A stretch of DNA of 49,376 nucleotides. Origin: Flaviaesturariibacter aridisoli (GTDB lineage: Bacteria; Bacteroidota; Bacteroidia; Chitinophagales; Chitinophagaceae). The DNA lies in NCBI RefSeq assembly GCF_004343705.1, contig NZ_SKFH01000028.1, positions 1-49,376 on the forward strand, in the 5' to 3' direction. How positions within the stretch are numbered: position 1 is the first letter of the stretch; each line of letters opens with the position of its first letter. The translations under genes were made by a program, and so were the position numbers. Below are positions 25,024 through 32,735 of this stretch, piece after piece. The notes beneath the pieces were generated by a model. That model was not told where the DNA came from and ran no database searches. It was given only the letters and a program-made list of their open reading frames with translations.

Positions 25024-26169
25024 ATGTTTCGTTCCCTGCTGAACCTGCGCGCCCTGCTGGCCCTTATCGCGATCCTGATCGTGAGCGGCACGATCTGGTA
25101 TTCGTCTTACCTGGCCGCCAAGATCGAACGGGAAGAGCGGCAAAAGGTGGAGGAATGGGTGGAAGCCGGAAAATCGCTGCTCAACCCGGCAAGCACCGAC
25201 CCGACACTCGCCTTCAAGATCCAGCAGGACAACGACGACATCCCGATCATCTGGACCAACGAGCGCGACAGCATCATCGAGGTAAAAAACCTGGATTCTA
25301 CGCGGCTCAACGACAGTAACTACCTGCAGGCCAAGCTCCGCGAGTTCCGTTCCGCCCGCCCGCCCATCACCTACTCCGACCCGCTGGAGCCGAGCCGCAT
25401 CAATAAGTACTACTACGGCAACAGCCGCCTCCTTGGGGAAGTACGCTATTATCCCTATGTGCAACTGGTGATCGTGGGATTCTTCATCGGGCTGACGGTC
25501 TTGTCGCTGCGCAGCTCGTACCTGTCCACGCAAAACCAGGTATGGGCCGGCATGGCCAAAGAAACGGCCCACCAGCTGGGCACGCCGGTTTCGTCGCTGG
25601 AAGGCTGGATCGAGCTGCTAAAGGAAACGCACGGCGAAGAGGAGTTCGTGCAGGAGCTGGAAAAAGATATCAGCCGCCTGCGCCTTGTGAGCGACCGCTT
25701 CGGTAAGATCGGCTCGACACCGAAGCTCGAGCCGCTCGATGTGGTGGGCCAGGTGCGCCAGGTGATGGAATATGTCAAAAAACGGGCGCCGGGCCGGGTG
25801 CGCTTCGCGCTCGAAACGCACGGCTCGGAAACGGTACGGGTGCCGCTCTCCGGACCGCTGTTTGACTGGGTGATCGAAAACCTGCTGAAGAATGCGCTCG
25901 ACGCCATGGAAGGCAGGGGCGCCATCGTGGTGAGCATACAGGAAGGCAGCGGTAACGTGGTGATCGACGTGGCCGATACGGGCAAGGGCATCAGCAAGGC
26001 GCACCTTTCGAAAGTGTTCAAGCCGGGGTTCACCACGAAGAAGCGTGGGTGGGGGCTCGGGCTCAGTCTTTCCAAGCGTATTGTGGACCAATATCACCGT
26101 GGCCACCTCACGGTAAAAAATTCTGAGCCGGGAAAAGGAACAACTTTTCGAATTGTATTGAAAAAGTAA
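25024..26169 (+). CDS. Two-helix membrane histidine kinase
   Basis: A 381-residue sensor kinase with a signal-anchor helix (residues 8-28), a roughly 110-residue extracytoplasmic region with no recognised domain, and a second helix near 145-162. The phospho-acceptor region reads AKETAHQLGTPVSSLEGW, a variant H-box with His near 183. The ATPase domain has NLLKNALDAMEG, DTGKGI and KRGWGLGLSLSKRI. There is no HAMP domain. No response regulator lies next to it, so it is an orphan kinase here. The ATG at 25024 gives a proper membrane anchor. Confidence 0.9.
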   Translation: MFRSLLNLRALLALIAILIVSGTIWYSSYLAAKIEREERQKVEEWVEAGKSLLNPASTDPTLAFKIQQDNDDIPIIWTNERDSIIEVKNLDSTRLNDSNYLQAKLREFRSARPPITYSDPLEPSRINKYYYGNSRLLGEVRYYPYVQLVIVGFFIGLTVLSLRSSYLSTQNQVWAGMAKETAHQLGTPVSSLEGWIELLKETHGEEEFVQELEKDISRLRLVSDRFGKIGSTPKLEPLDVVGQVRQVMEYVKKRAPGRVRFALETHGSETVRVPLSGPLFDWVIENLLKNALDAMEGRGAIVVSIQEGSGNVVIDVADTGKGISKAHLSKVFKPGFTTKKRGWGLGLSLSKRIVDQYHRGHLTVKNSEPGKGTTFRIVLKK

Positions 26170-26170
26170 T

Positions 26171-26178
26171 TACATTTG
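26171..26178 (+). promoter_or_regulatory. -7 promoter element of tRNA-Leu(GAG)
   Basis: TACATTTG fits TAnnTTTG and lies 34 bases before the tRNA 5' end. It begins one base after the histidine-kinase stop codon. Confidence 0.6.
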
Positions 26179-26212
26179 CACTCCCCTAACGGGGATAGTT
26201 CTTCAAAAGGAG

Positions 26213-26296
26213 GCCCAGGTGGCGAAATTGGTAGACGCACTACCTTGAGGTGGTAGCGCTCGCAAGGGCGTGCTGGTTCGAATCCAGTCTTGGGCA
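26213..26296 (+). tRNA. tRNA-Leu (GAG), integration target
   Basis: Acceptor stem GCCCAGG/CTTGGGC with discriminator A. The anticodon stem-loop CTACCTTGAGGTGGTAG gives GAG. A long variable arm (CGCTCGCAAGGGCG) marks a leucine tRNA, and the T-arm is CTGGTTCGAATCCAG. An integrase gene begins about 490 bases downstream on the same strand, the classical arrangement of an element inserted into a tRNA 3' end. Confidence 0.96.
26272..26296 (+). other. Candidate attL core at the tRNA 3' end
   Basis: Tyrosine recombinases of this type commonly use the T-arm and acceptor 3' half of a tRNA as crossover core. The segment CTGGTTCGAATCCAG through the discriminator base is the expected core. No second copy is visible in the window, so attR must lie beyond 49,376. 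The exact limits are inference. Confidence 0.45.
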
Positions 26297-26299
26297 CTT

Positions 26300-26336
26300 A
26301 AAACCCCTGTAAGTCATTGATTTACAGGGGTTTTTT
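26300..26336 (+). terminator. Terminator of tRNA-Leu(GAG)
   Basis: AAAACCCCTGTAA pairs with TTTACAGGGGTTTT around a short loop, followed by a T tract. It starts within the first bases after the tRNA 3' end. Confidence 0.85.
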
Positions 26337-26340
26337 ATTT

Positions 26341-26788
26341 GGCGTGTGTCAAAAATTTGCGCTTTTTTTCGCTTTCTCCCACTATTGTTGACACAGAATT
26401 GACACACGTCATGACACACGAAAAAATGGGAGGCTCGCGGCCCAAAAATCACGCGAACAGATCTTTTATCGTCCGAGCAACGGCAATGAAGATGCCCTTC
26501 GGATTCGAACCGACACCGAACCAGCACATACGAAAGTGTCGCTGGTGTGTCATCTCCAAAAATTTTCAATTGACACCCGATTTGACACAGCGCTTGCCAC
26601 TGTGTCATCGAAGCCGTGTGTCAAATTTCCCTGTGGAAAACTCGTCTTCTTCTTTTGGAGTAAGACTTCCCGGGATTTCCCGAAATGACACTTTTTGGAG
26701 AAATGCTGTGTCATCCGGATTCGTACCGGCACACAGCTTGACACAGACGACCGAATCCACCTTTTTCACTGCCTAACTCCGACTTCCC
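26341..26788. repeat. TGACACA motif array between attL and integrase
   Basis: This 448-bp gap has no credible gene. It holds at least twelve copies of TGACACA(C) or the shorter TGACAC, in both orientations. Plus-strand copies start at 26389, 26400, 26412, 26571, 26583, 26686 and 26739. Inverted copies are at 26344-26351, 26545-26552, 26601-26607, 26616-26623 and 26707-26713, with a partial at 26536. The position suggests arm-type binding sites for the integrase or an accessory protein; a replication origin or an operator cluster are alternatives. Confidence 0.8.
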
Positions 26789-27883
26789 ATGAACATCATC
26801 AAACGACCCAACGCAACCGGCGATAAGATCACCTTTTACTATGACTTTGGCCGCGGCAAAGGCCAGCGCCCTTCCACCGGCATCTGGATCTACGCCAGCC
26901 CCAAAGACCAAATCCAGAAGAACCATAATAAAGAAGCCCTTGCCCTGCTAGAAGTAAAAAGGAGCCAGTTGGTCATCGAGTCCCAATCCATCGGCTCAGC
27001 CTTTATCCCATCCCACAAATTCAAACAGAACTTCATTGAGTACTTCCAGGAGTACGTGGACCAGAACAAGCGGAAGGCAAATCGGCACCTTGGAAACAGC
27101 TTTAAGCAATTCAAGGAGTTCGTTGGCCGAGACTTCATCTCCCCGATGGACATTACCGAGAACTTCTGTAAGCGCTTCCGCCAATACTTACTCGACAAAT
27201 ACACCGGCGAAACCCCGAGCGGGTACTACACCCGGTTCAAATGGGTGGTACGGGCGGCCACTAGCGACGGCTACTTCCAGAAGAACCCGACCGAAATGGT
27301 CTCGGCCAAGACGAACCCCTCGAAGCGGATGAAGGAAAATCTGGAAAGTGAGGAATACCTGGCCCTAATCAATACCCCTTGCACCAACGAGGACGTCAAG
27401 TCTGCTTTCCTGTTTTCCTGCTACACCGGCCTCCGCTGGGTGGACGTAAAAGCCCTGAAATGGGATGACATCAAGGACGGCATCCTGACCACTCGGATCA
27501 TTCAGGCCAAAACCGGCCGGCCGGTAACGTTGACCCTCCACCCTATCGCGGCCTCAATCCTGCAGAACCAGAAGGCCAAAATGCAGCTGGGTGATAAGGT
27601 GTTTCGGCTGCCGACAGCAGACGGGGCCAACAAGGTGTTGGAAGGATGGGTAAAGAATGCTAAAATCGAGAAACATATTACTTGGTCTTGTGCACGATTG
27701 AGCTTCTCGATTCTTCTGCAAGACCAAAATATCGACGACGCCACAGTTGCCTACCTCATGGGACATACGTCAACAGATCAAGTGCGAAAGACTTACAAGA
27801 GGCATAGGCCGAAGAATCAGATGGAGACCATTAAAAGGCTACCAGCGCCCGACAAGATGCCATTTTTTCTAGCCCTCACTTGA
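26789..27883 (+). CDS. int: Tyrosine recombinase (element integrase)
   Basis: It catalyses site-specific integration and excision of the element at the tRNA. An Arm/SAM-like DNA-binding domain covers about residues 70-170. The catalytic domain has Arg in CYTGLRWVDVKAL, Lys in QAKTGRPV, the box II segment HITWSCARLSFS, His in LMGHTS and the nucleophile Tyr in RKTYKRH near 345. In box II the canonical HxxR His is replaced by Ser (SCAR), as I recall from one Bacteroidota integrase branch. The 364 residues are usual. It starts at ATG 26789, downstream of the TGACACA array, and a terminator follows. Confidence 0.93.
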   Translation: MNIIKRPNATGDKITFYYDFGRGKGQRPSTGIWIYASPKDQIQKNHNKEALALLEVKRSQLVIESQSIGSAFIPSHKFKQNFIEYFQEYVDQNKRKANRHLGNSFKQFKEFVGRDFISPMDITENFCKRFRQYLLDKYTGETPSGYYTRFKWVVRAATSDGYFQKNPTEMVSAKTNPSKRMKENLESEEYLALINTPCTNEDVKSAFLFSCYTGLRWVDVKALKWDDIKDGILTTRIIQAKTGRPVTLTLHPIAASILQNQKAKMQLGDKVFRLPTADGANKVLEGWVKNAKIEKHITWSCARLSFSILLQDQNIDDATVAYLMGHTSTDQVRKTYKRHRPKNQMETIKRLPAPDKMPFFLALT

Positions 27884-27886
27884 AGC

Positions 27887-27909
27887 AAGGCCCCTTACGG
27901 GGCCTTTTA
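27887..27909 (+). terminator. Terminator of int
   Basis: AAGGCCCC and GGGGCCTT form a perfect stem with a TTAC loop, then TTTT. It begins 4 bases after the integrase stop codon. Confidence 0.85.
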
Positions 27910-27984
27910 CGTTTCGCGATAAATTCTTAAAAGCACAGGTCCCCACCACTCGAAGCACTATACGAATTGTCGGAAGGCTTGTGC

Positions 27985-28023
27985 GATTGTGTATATTAGA
28001 GGGAATCACTTAATTGCACAATC
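27985..28023 (+). promoter_or_regulatory. Inverted repeat before the DUF4365 gene
   Basis: GATTGTG at 27985-27991 and CACAATC at 28017-28023 face each other across 25 bases, just before the ATG at 28030. A dyad at this place could be an operator or an mRNA leader hairpin. No clear TAnnTTTG box is visible. Confidence 0.35.
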
Positions 28024-28029
28024 ACTCGT

Positions 28030-29025
28030 ATGGCAGAAATAAAGCGAAGAGTTTTCCAGCACATAATGGAAGATAGCTCTTACCACTTAATAAGAGAATT
28101 GCTCCCGAAGGAGTGGGTCATCCGTGAGTTCAACAGACCAGACTACGGAATTGATTTAGTAATTGAACTTTTTAATAAGATAGATGAACAGTATTCTGAG
28201 ACACTCGGAGAATACATTTATGTACAAGTTAAATCTGTTAAATCAATAGAAATTACGAAAGAGAAAATCTATAACGTTGGAAATGTTGCGAAAGGCGGAT
28301 GGAAAGAGGATAGATCTAAATATGCAGAGATTGATGTTATCAAATATGTATTCGACACAAATTCGTTGTACACCATACAGTCTCTAGGCGCAAGTGTTTC
28401 CGTTCTTTTGTTCGTAGCAGACCTCGCCACAGGAAATGTTTACTTTGTCTGCCTGAATGATTATATCGATAAAATACTTCTTCCCAAACAACCTGACTAT
28501 GCTAATCAGGGCACAGTAACATTAACTATCCCTGCTTGGAATAATTTACAGAACAAACCTGTGGCGAACAACGCAATGAAATTTTATGGCAAGCGAGCGA
28601 AGCTCCTTGCAGCATTTTCTAAATTTTCTTATCAGAAGAACGAGATTGCTCATGCTTTTATGCAAAAAGATTATCCAGTTATTACGTATCGCGATGAACT
28701 TGAAAAGGGAAAGGAACAGACCAGGGAAGACACAGCTTCCATGCTACTTTATTTCATTGGCCAGATAGAAGGTTTGGACATATGGGAGCACGCGGAATGG
28801 TCTGTCTTGCCGGAAACAAAAAAAGAAATACAGACTGTAAAAGCTCTATTAAGCGATGAAAAGTCCAATTGGAACGAGGTCAAAAACCGAGTACTCATAC
28901 TTTGGCACCAGTTGACAAACCTAGGAACGATGTATGAAGACTTATGCCGAGAATGGTTCCTGCCTAAGTTGATAAGCTTGATGACTTCCTATCCGACATC
29001 TCCTGAAATAATCAATGCTGGATAG
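28030..29025 (+). CDS. DUF4365 nuclease-like protein
   Basis: The first about 170 residues belong to the DUF4365 family, which has a restriction-endonuclease-like fold. The probable catalytic pattern is visible: YGIDLVIELF with D42 and E46, then YVQVKS with Q66 and K68, spaced as in PD-(D/E)XK nucleases. The remaining 160 residues are helical and unassigned. The gene is AT-rich compared with the integrase and the host, and begins a two-gene unit with the P-loop ATPase 108 bases downstream. A nuclease working with an ATPase suggests an antiviral or anti-plasmid system carried by the element; this role is inferred. Confidence 0.75.
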   Translation: MAEIKRRVFQHIMEDSSYHLIRELLPKEWVIREFNRPDYGIDLVIELFNKIDEQYSETLGEYIYVQVKSVKSIEITKEKIYNVGNVAKGGWKEDRSKYAEIDVIKYVFDTNSLYTIQSLGASVSVLLFVADLATGNVYFVCLNDYIDKILLPKQPDYANQGTVTLTIPAWNNLQNKPVANNAMKFYGKRAKLLAAFSKFSYQKNEIAHAFMQKDYPVITYRDELEKGKEQTREDTASMLLYFIGQIEGLDIWEHAEWSVLPETKKEIQTVKALLSDEKSNWNEVKNRVLILWHQLTNLGTMYEDLCREWFLPKLISLMTSYPTSPEIINAG

Positions 29026-29133
29026 AAGATCTTGCACGCGAGGAGTATCGATATTAGCGCACGACTCAATTTTTTATCAGATCATTTTGATATAATTCAT
29101 TCGGACTATTAGTTATAATTTATTTCTAGTACT

Positions 29134-31035
29134 TTGGCCGAGAATCCCAAAGCATTCCCTAATACCAACTCCATTAAAAACATATTTATTTTGAACACTA
29201 CACATATTGAAGCAGTATTTCTTGACTACATCAAATCGCCTGACACACAATACGCTCTTCTTATAAACGGGTCATGGGGTAGCGGCAAAACCTATTTTTG
29301 GAAATACAAATTACAGGAGATTGCTAAAGCAAATAAGTTCGAGGTAATATACCTTTCACTTAATGGAATAAGTAAAATCGAGACACTCGAGTACCAGCTA
29401 TTTTTACGTTTTCTGCCCTTTGTGGGAAACACTGAAAATAAAACAGCTAAAGCTATCGTTGCACTTTTTGCAAACGCAGCTAACGCAGCGTCGAAAAAAT
29501 TTTTGTCCGTAGGACTTACTGAAGCTTTCAAAGATGTCAAAGTCGATAGCCTCAACCTATCACATCATGTAATATGCTTCGATGATCTTGAGCGTTGCCA
29601 ACTTCCTATTAAGGAAACGCTGGGTTTTATTAATAACTATGTCGAACATAAAAGTTTAAAAGCCGTCATCTTAGCAGACGAGAAGAACATTGAGGCTAAC
29701 TTAGAAAAAGACAATAAAAAGTATCATGACATCAAAGAGAAAGTTGTCGGACGGATTCTTAATTACGAACCTAATATTGATCAGATAGTCCCCATCCTCT
29801 TTTCTAAATTCAAGACATCTCAACCTAAGGTCTATAACTTCTTCGAGCACTGGGAAAATGAGATAACATCAATTCTGCAAGAGTATCGTGAAAACAATCT
29901 CCGAATAATTTCTTTTTATATTTCCATACTAGAAAAAGTATCACCATTACTTGAGGATATCGATGAGAAGTATATTAAGGAAGTTATTCTTTTCACCTTA
30001 ACAATCGTTATAGAATTAAAGCGTGGGCGACTTACTACTTCAGATTATTCTGATCCAAAAGGGATTCAAAACATCGATGAGAATTTTTTCGGGCTTTTTC
30101 TTGCTAGGACTACGAATCTGTCGAATGAAGAAAAAGAGAATAGAGAGAAGCTGTATGCAGAACTTTTCTATGATCGGTACTTAATTAACCGTATTAGTCA
30201 GTATTACTTTTACCCTTCCATCTATTCATTCGTGTTGACTGGTTATTTTAATAGTCAACAATTTCAAGATGAATTGAGAGAACGCTACCCTATTAGCCTA
30301 TCGGATGAAATTATAGCGTTTCGAACACTGTTAAATTATACTTTTAGAGAGCTATCGAATGCTGATTTCATATCCTGTTTTAATAAAGTACTCGAATATG
30401 CAAAAGAAGGCAAATACAGCATTTATGACTACGCACAGATCGCAAATTTTTTCTTCTACTTTTCTGACAACAAGCTCGTACCGGCAAATTACAAACAAAT
30501 ACACGAAGTAATTAATGAAGGCCTAGAAATAGCTAAGCGTAGAAAAGAAATAAGCGAATTAATGTTCCAAAGCTTAAGACACTCTATAAGTGAAAATATT
30601 GAAGTAAAAAAAGTAAAGGAAACCATAAAGAACATTCACCTTCACATAAAAAGCGATCAGTTAAAAATCGAAAGCAATAAGCTATTAGATGCAATTAAAA
30701 GCGACGATGAAATAGCTCTATCTGCAACTTTCCAAGACAATCAATTTTCAAAAACCTTCCTTCAGTATGTTTATAACGAAGCATTTGTGCAAGCACTTGT
30801 CAAGTCTAGCAATAAACTGTTATTCAACTTTACTGAGTTATTGAATAATAGGTATAGTTCAGTGAATATTGGCGAGTTCCTATTTGAAGATCATGACCCC
30901 TTGTTGATGCTTAAAGAAAAACTTGAAACATACTTATCATCCATTGGCGAAGACCAGCCTCACAAATTCTTGATTGAAAGTCTTATTCAAATAATTAATG
31001 AGATTTGCGACAAATTAGTACTGACGAGGAAGTAA
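29134..31035 (+). CDS. KAP-type P-loop NTPase
   Basis: A 633-residue protein with an N-terminal ATPase domain: Walker A GSWGSGKT at 46-53, Walker B ICFDDLERC at 147-155 and a sensor-like VILADEKNI at 178-186. This pattern is that of KAP and related STAND-like ATPases. No transmembrane insertion is evident. The long C-terminal part is helical and Lys/Glu-rich with no recognised domain, possibly a sensor. The start is a TTG at 29134; no ATG fits before the Walker motif. It follows the DUF4365 gene on the same strand, is equally AT-rich, and ends at a bidirectional terminator. Confidence 0.75.
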   Translation: MAENPKAFPNTNSIKNIFILNTTHIEAVFLDYIKSPDTQYALLINGSWGSGKTYFWKYKLQEIAKANKFEVIYLSLNGISKIETLEYQLFLRFLPFVGNTENKTAKAIVALFANAANAASKKFLSVGLTEAFKDVKVDSLNLSHHVICFDDLERCQLPIKETLGFINNYVEHKSLKAVILADEKNIEANLEKDNKKYHDIKEKVVGRILNYEPNIDQIVPILFSKFKTSQPKVYNFFEHWENEITSILQEYRENNLRIISFYISILEKVSPLLEDIDEKYIKEVILFTLTIVIELKRGRLTTSDYSDPKGIQNIDENFFGLFLARTTNLSNEEKENREKLYAELFYDRYLINRISQYYFYPSIYSFVLTGYFNSQQFQDELRERYPISLSDEIIAFRTLLNYTFRELSNADFISCFNKVLEYAKEGKYSIYDYAQIANFFFYFSDNKLVPANYKQIHEVINEGLEIAKRRKEISELMFQSLRHSISENIEVKKVKETIKNIHLHIKSDQLKIESNKLLDAIKSDDEIALSATFQDNQFSKTFLQYVYNEAFVQALVKSSNKLLFNFTELLNNRYSSVNIGEFLFEDHDPLLMLKEKLETYLSSIGEDQPHKFLIESLIQIINEICDKLVLTRK

Positions 31036-31047
31036 TGTTTGTCAAGT

Positions 31048-31075
31048 CAAATAGGCGCTGTAAAGCGCCTATTTG
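31048..31075. terminator. Bidirectional terminator between convergent genes
   Basis: A perfect 12-bp stem CAAATAGGCGCT/AGCGCCTATTTG with a GTAA loop sits between the stop codons of the KAP gene (plus) and the HTH gene (minus). Confidence 0.85.
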
Positions 31076-31080
31076 ATTCG

Positions 31081-31278
31081 TCAGCCTCCAAGCATTTTGT
31101 CTAACTCTTCCTTTTTGAAATAACCTGAGTTGCTTTTATAGACTTTTGCTTCATCACACTTCTTCGCAAATTGGGTCCGTCCCAAATTGCAGTATATCAT
31201 CGCTTCCTCTGGCTTTAAAAAAGGCTTAAAACAAATCGCAATCGCCTTCATAGCGATCATTTCTTCTCGTTTTATCAT
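31081..31278 (-). CDS. Small HTH protein, excisionase-like
   Basis: A 65-residue protein from ATG 31278. It follows the plan of MerR-like excisionase helix-turn-helix proteins: an acidic first helix (LKPEEAMIYC), NLGRTQFAKKCDEAKVY as the recognition part, SNSGYFKKEEL as the wing, and DKML at the end. Such proteins direct excision by bending att DNA, or act as regulators. The start is supported by the leader AAAACAATACCT directly before the ATG, shared with two other genes of the element. The longer frame to 31380 is rejected because it would overlap the ATPase gene deeply; with this start a 10-base gap remains. Confidence 0.65.
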   Translation of the reverse strand: MIKREEMIAMKAIAICFKPFLKPEEAMIYCNLGRTQFAKKCDEAKVYKSNSGYFKKEELDKMLGG

Positions 31279-31288
31279 AGGTATTGTT

Positions 31289-32725
31289 TTAGAAAATACT
31301 GATTTCGCCTCCCTGGTTGAATCGACCGAACTGGACAGCTTTCCCACGTTGAGGCACTTCAATAACCACGTCAACGTCATGCTGGAAAGCGTTAGTACCC
31401 CGGAAAGCGCCCTGCTTGGTAGTCTGGAAAATAAAAATGAATGACTTTGAGGGATTTTTTCCCTTTAGGCGGGTCAGATCCTCAGGCTGCAGACCGAGCT
31501 TGGTCACGCTATCCAAGAATATGAAGTCATACCCTTCCAGTAATGCCGGCAGCACTGATGAAACAAACAAGTTTGGGTGGGCCACCGCCTTGTCATTTAG
31601 CTTTTTCTGTAGGGTCAGGTCTAACCCTTCTTCCTTGGCCACATAGAGTACCTTACCGTGATTCCGAGCCAGGTAGCCGGCAAAGTCGATACACAGGTAC
31701 GACTTGCCCATTTTCGGCTTGCCGAATACCATGGCGGTGAAGTTGGACGAGGGGTCGCCAATCAGGTCAAACCATTTACCTTTTAGCCCGATGGTCTGAA
31801 ACTCCAGGTCAGCAAAGTCCATACTATTCATGATCGCCGGACGTCCCGGCACCCCGTTCAGGTTTGGACAGGCGCAACCGAGTATACCTTCCAGGCCATT
31901 CAGGGTAGCTGGCTCGATTTGAAGGGTCTTGATTGACTTGTCTGTGCTGAATGCTTTCAGGTTCTTTTTCAGGTCGTGGATTTCGACGATGTAAGGGTCT
32001 GAATCCGTGATCTTGCCCTTGAGCATGGCCTTGTTGATCTGCTCCAGAAGCTGGCGTGCTTTTTCTTTCATCCCGGGCTTCTCATTCATGGCAATGTAGC
32101 GCTTAATATACCCGACAGAAGCTAGAACCTTCTCCCCTCCAGCTATCTTCATCAGCGCCTCACGGGTGTCCGGCTTCAGCTCAAACTTGATCTTCGCCTT
32201 CATGGAATTATACACCTCAATCAGCCGGGTCTGGATGAATTTGATTTGTTCGGCATAGGGCGAACTCCGGCGGATGCGCTTCTCCAGTATTGCCTTTTGA
32301 AGCGAGTTGATGAACCGCAGAACATCCTCTTTAGCTTTTGTTTTTCCGTCTAGGTTAGCAAAGCGGCGAATAAAACGGAGTTCCTCCGGCATCCGTTCCA
32401 CCCACAACGGCTCTTCTGCCGGCGGCTTCGAGCTTTTAGGAATCTTCGGAATAGCTTTGTGTCGCGGGTTGGGTTTCTCATCAGCACCTTTCTGAATGAA
32501 CAGGGCTGCGCGGCCACCCTTTTCATCCTTGCCCCGCAGTTCGTTCAGCTTTACCAAGTATAGATCGATGGTCTTTTTGATCGGCTCACTGGTGTGGTAA
32601 GCATTCCAGGATGATCCATTGGCTGTGGCTTTTAATACAAACTCGTAACCCTTGCGAATGGCTTCGGGCATTTCGGCAAGACTAATCTTGCCTATCTCGT
32701 CAAAATAGTTGTCGGTGGTGATCAT
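31289..32725 (-). CDS. RecA-like ATPase with duplicated N-terminal module
   Basis: A 478-residue protein from ATG 32725, chosen because the leader AAAATAATACCT precedes it. The C-terminal third is a RecA/RadA/RepA-type ATPase: Walker A GKPKMGKS, a strand VLYVAKEEG, Walker B FIFLDSVTKLG and FIFIFQTTKQGAFRG. The middle holds two copies of a helical module of about 55 residues, one with FINSLQKAILEKRIRRSSPY and the other with LLEQINKAMLKGKITDSDPY. The family usually acts as a replicative helicase or recombination ATPase, so a role in element replication is likely; DNA packaging is a weaker alternative. It lies just downstream of the RadC-methylase-helicase gene. Confidence 0.75.
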   Translation of the reverse strand: MITTDNYFDEIGKISLAEMPEAIRKGYEFVLKATANGSSWNAYHTSEPIKKTIDLYLVKLNELRGKDEKGGRAALFIQKGADEKPNPRHKAIPKIPKSSKPPAEEPLWVERMPEELRFIRRFANLDGKTKAKEDVLRFINSLQKAILEKRIRRSSPYAEQIKFIQTRLIEVYNSMKAKIKFELKPDTREALMKIAGGEKVLASVGYIKRYIAMNEKPGMKEKARQLLEQINKAMLKGKITDSDPYIVEIHDLKKNLKAFSTDKSIKTLQIEPATLNGLEGILGCACPNLNGVPGRPAIMNSMDFADLEFQTIGLKGKWFDLIGDPSSNFTAMVFGKPKMGKSYLCIDFAGYLARNHGKVLYVAKEEGLDLTLQKKLNDKAVAHPNLFVSSVLPALLEGYDFIFLDSVTKLGLQPEDLTRLKGKNPSKSFIFIFQTTKQGAFRGTNAFQHDVDVVIEVPQRGKAVQFGRFNQGGEISIF

Positions 32726-32735
32726 AGGTATTATT

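Noticed and set aside
26240-26608. 122-codon minus-strand ORF over the tRNA-Leu and att zone
   Set aside because: It runs antisense through a tRNA and a terminator and includes the TGACACA motifs; no protein features.
31289-32725. RecA-like ATPase as an FtsK/HerA-type packaging ATPase
   Set aside because: The motifs around GKPKMGKS and FIFLDSVTKLG resemble RadA/RepA proteins and lack HerA-FtsK signatures.
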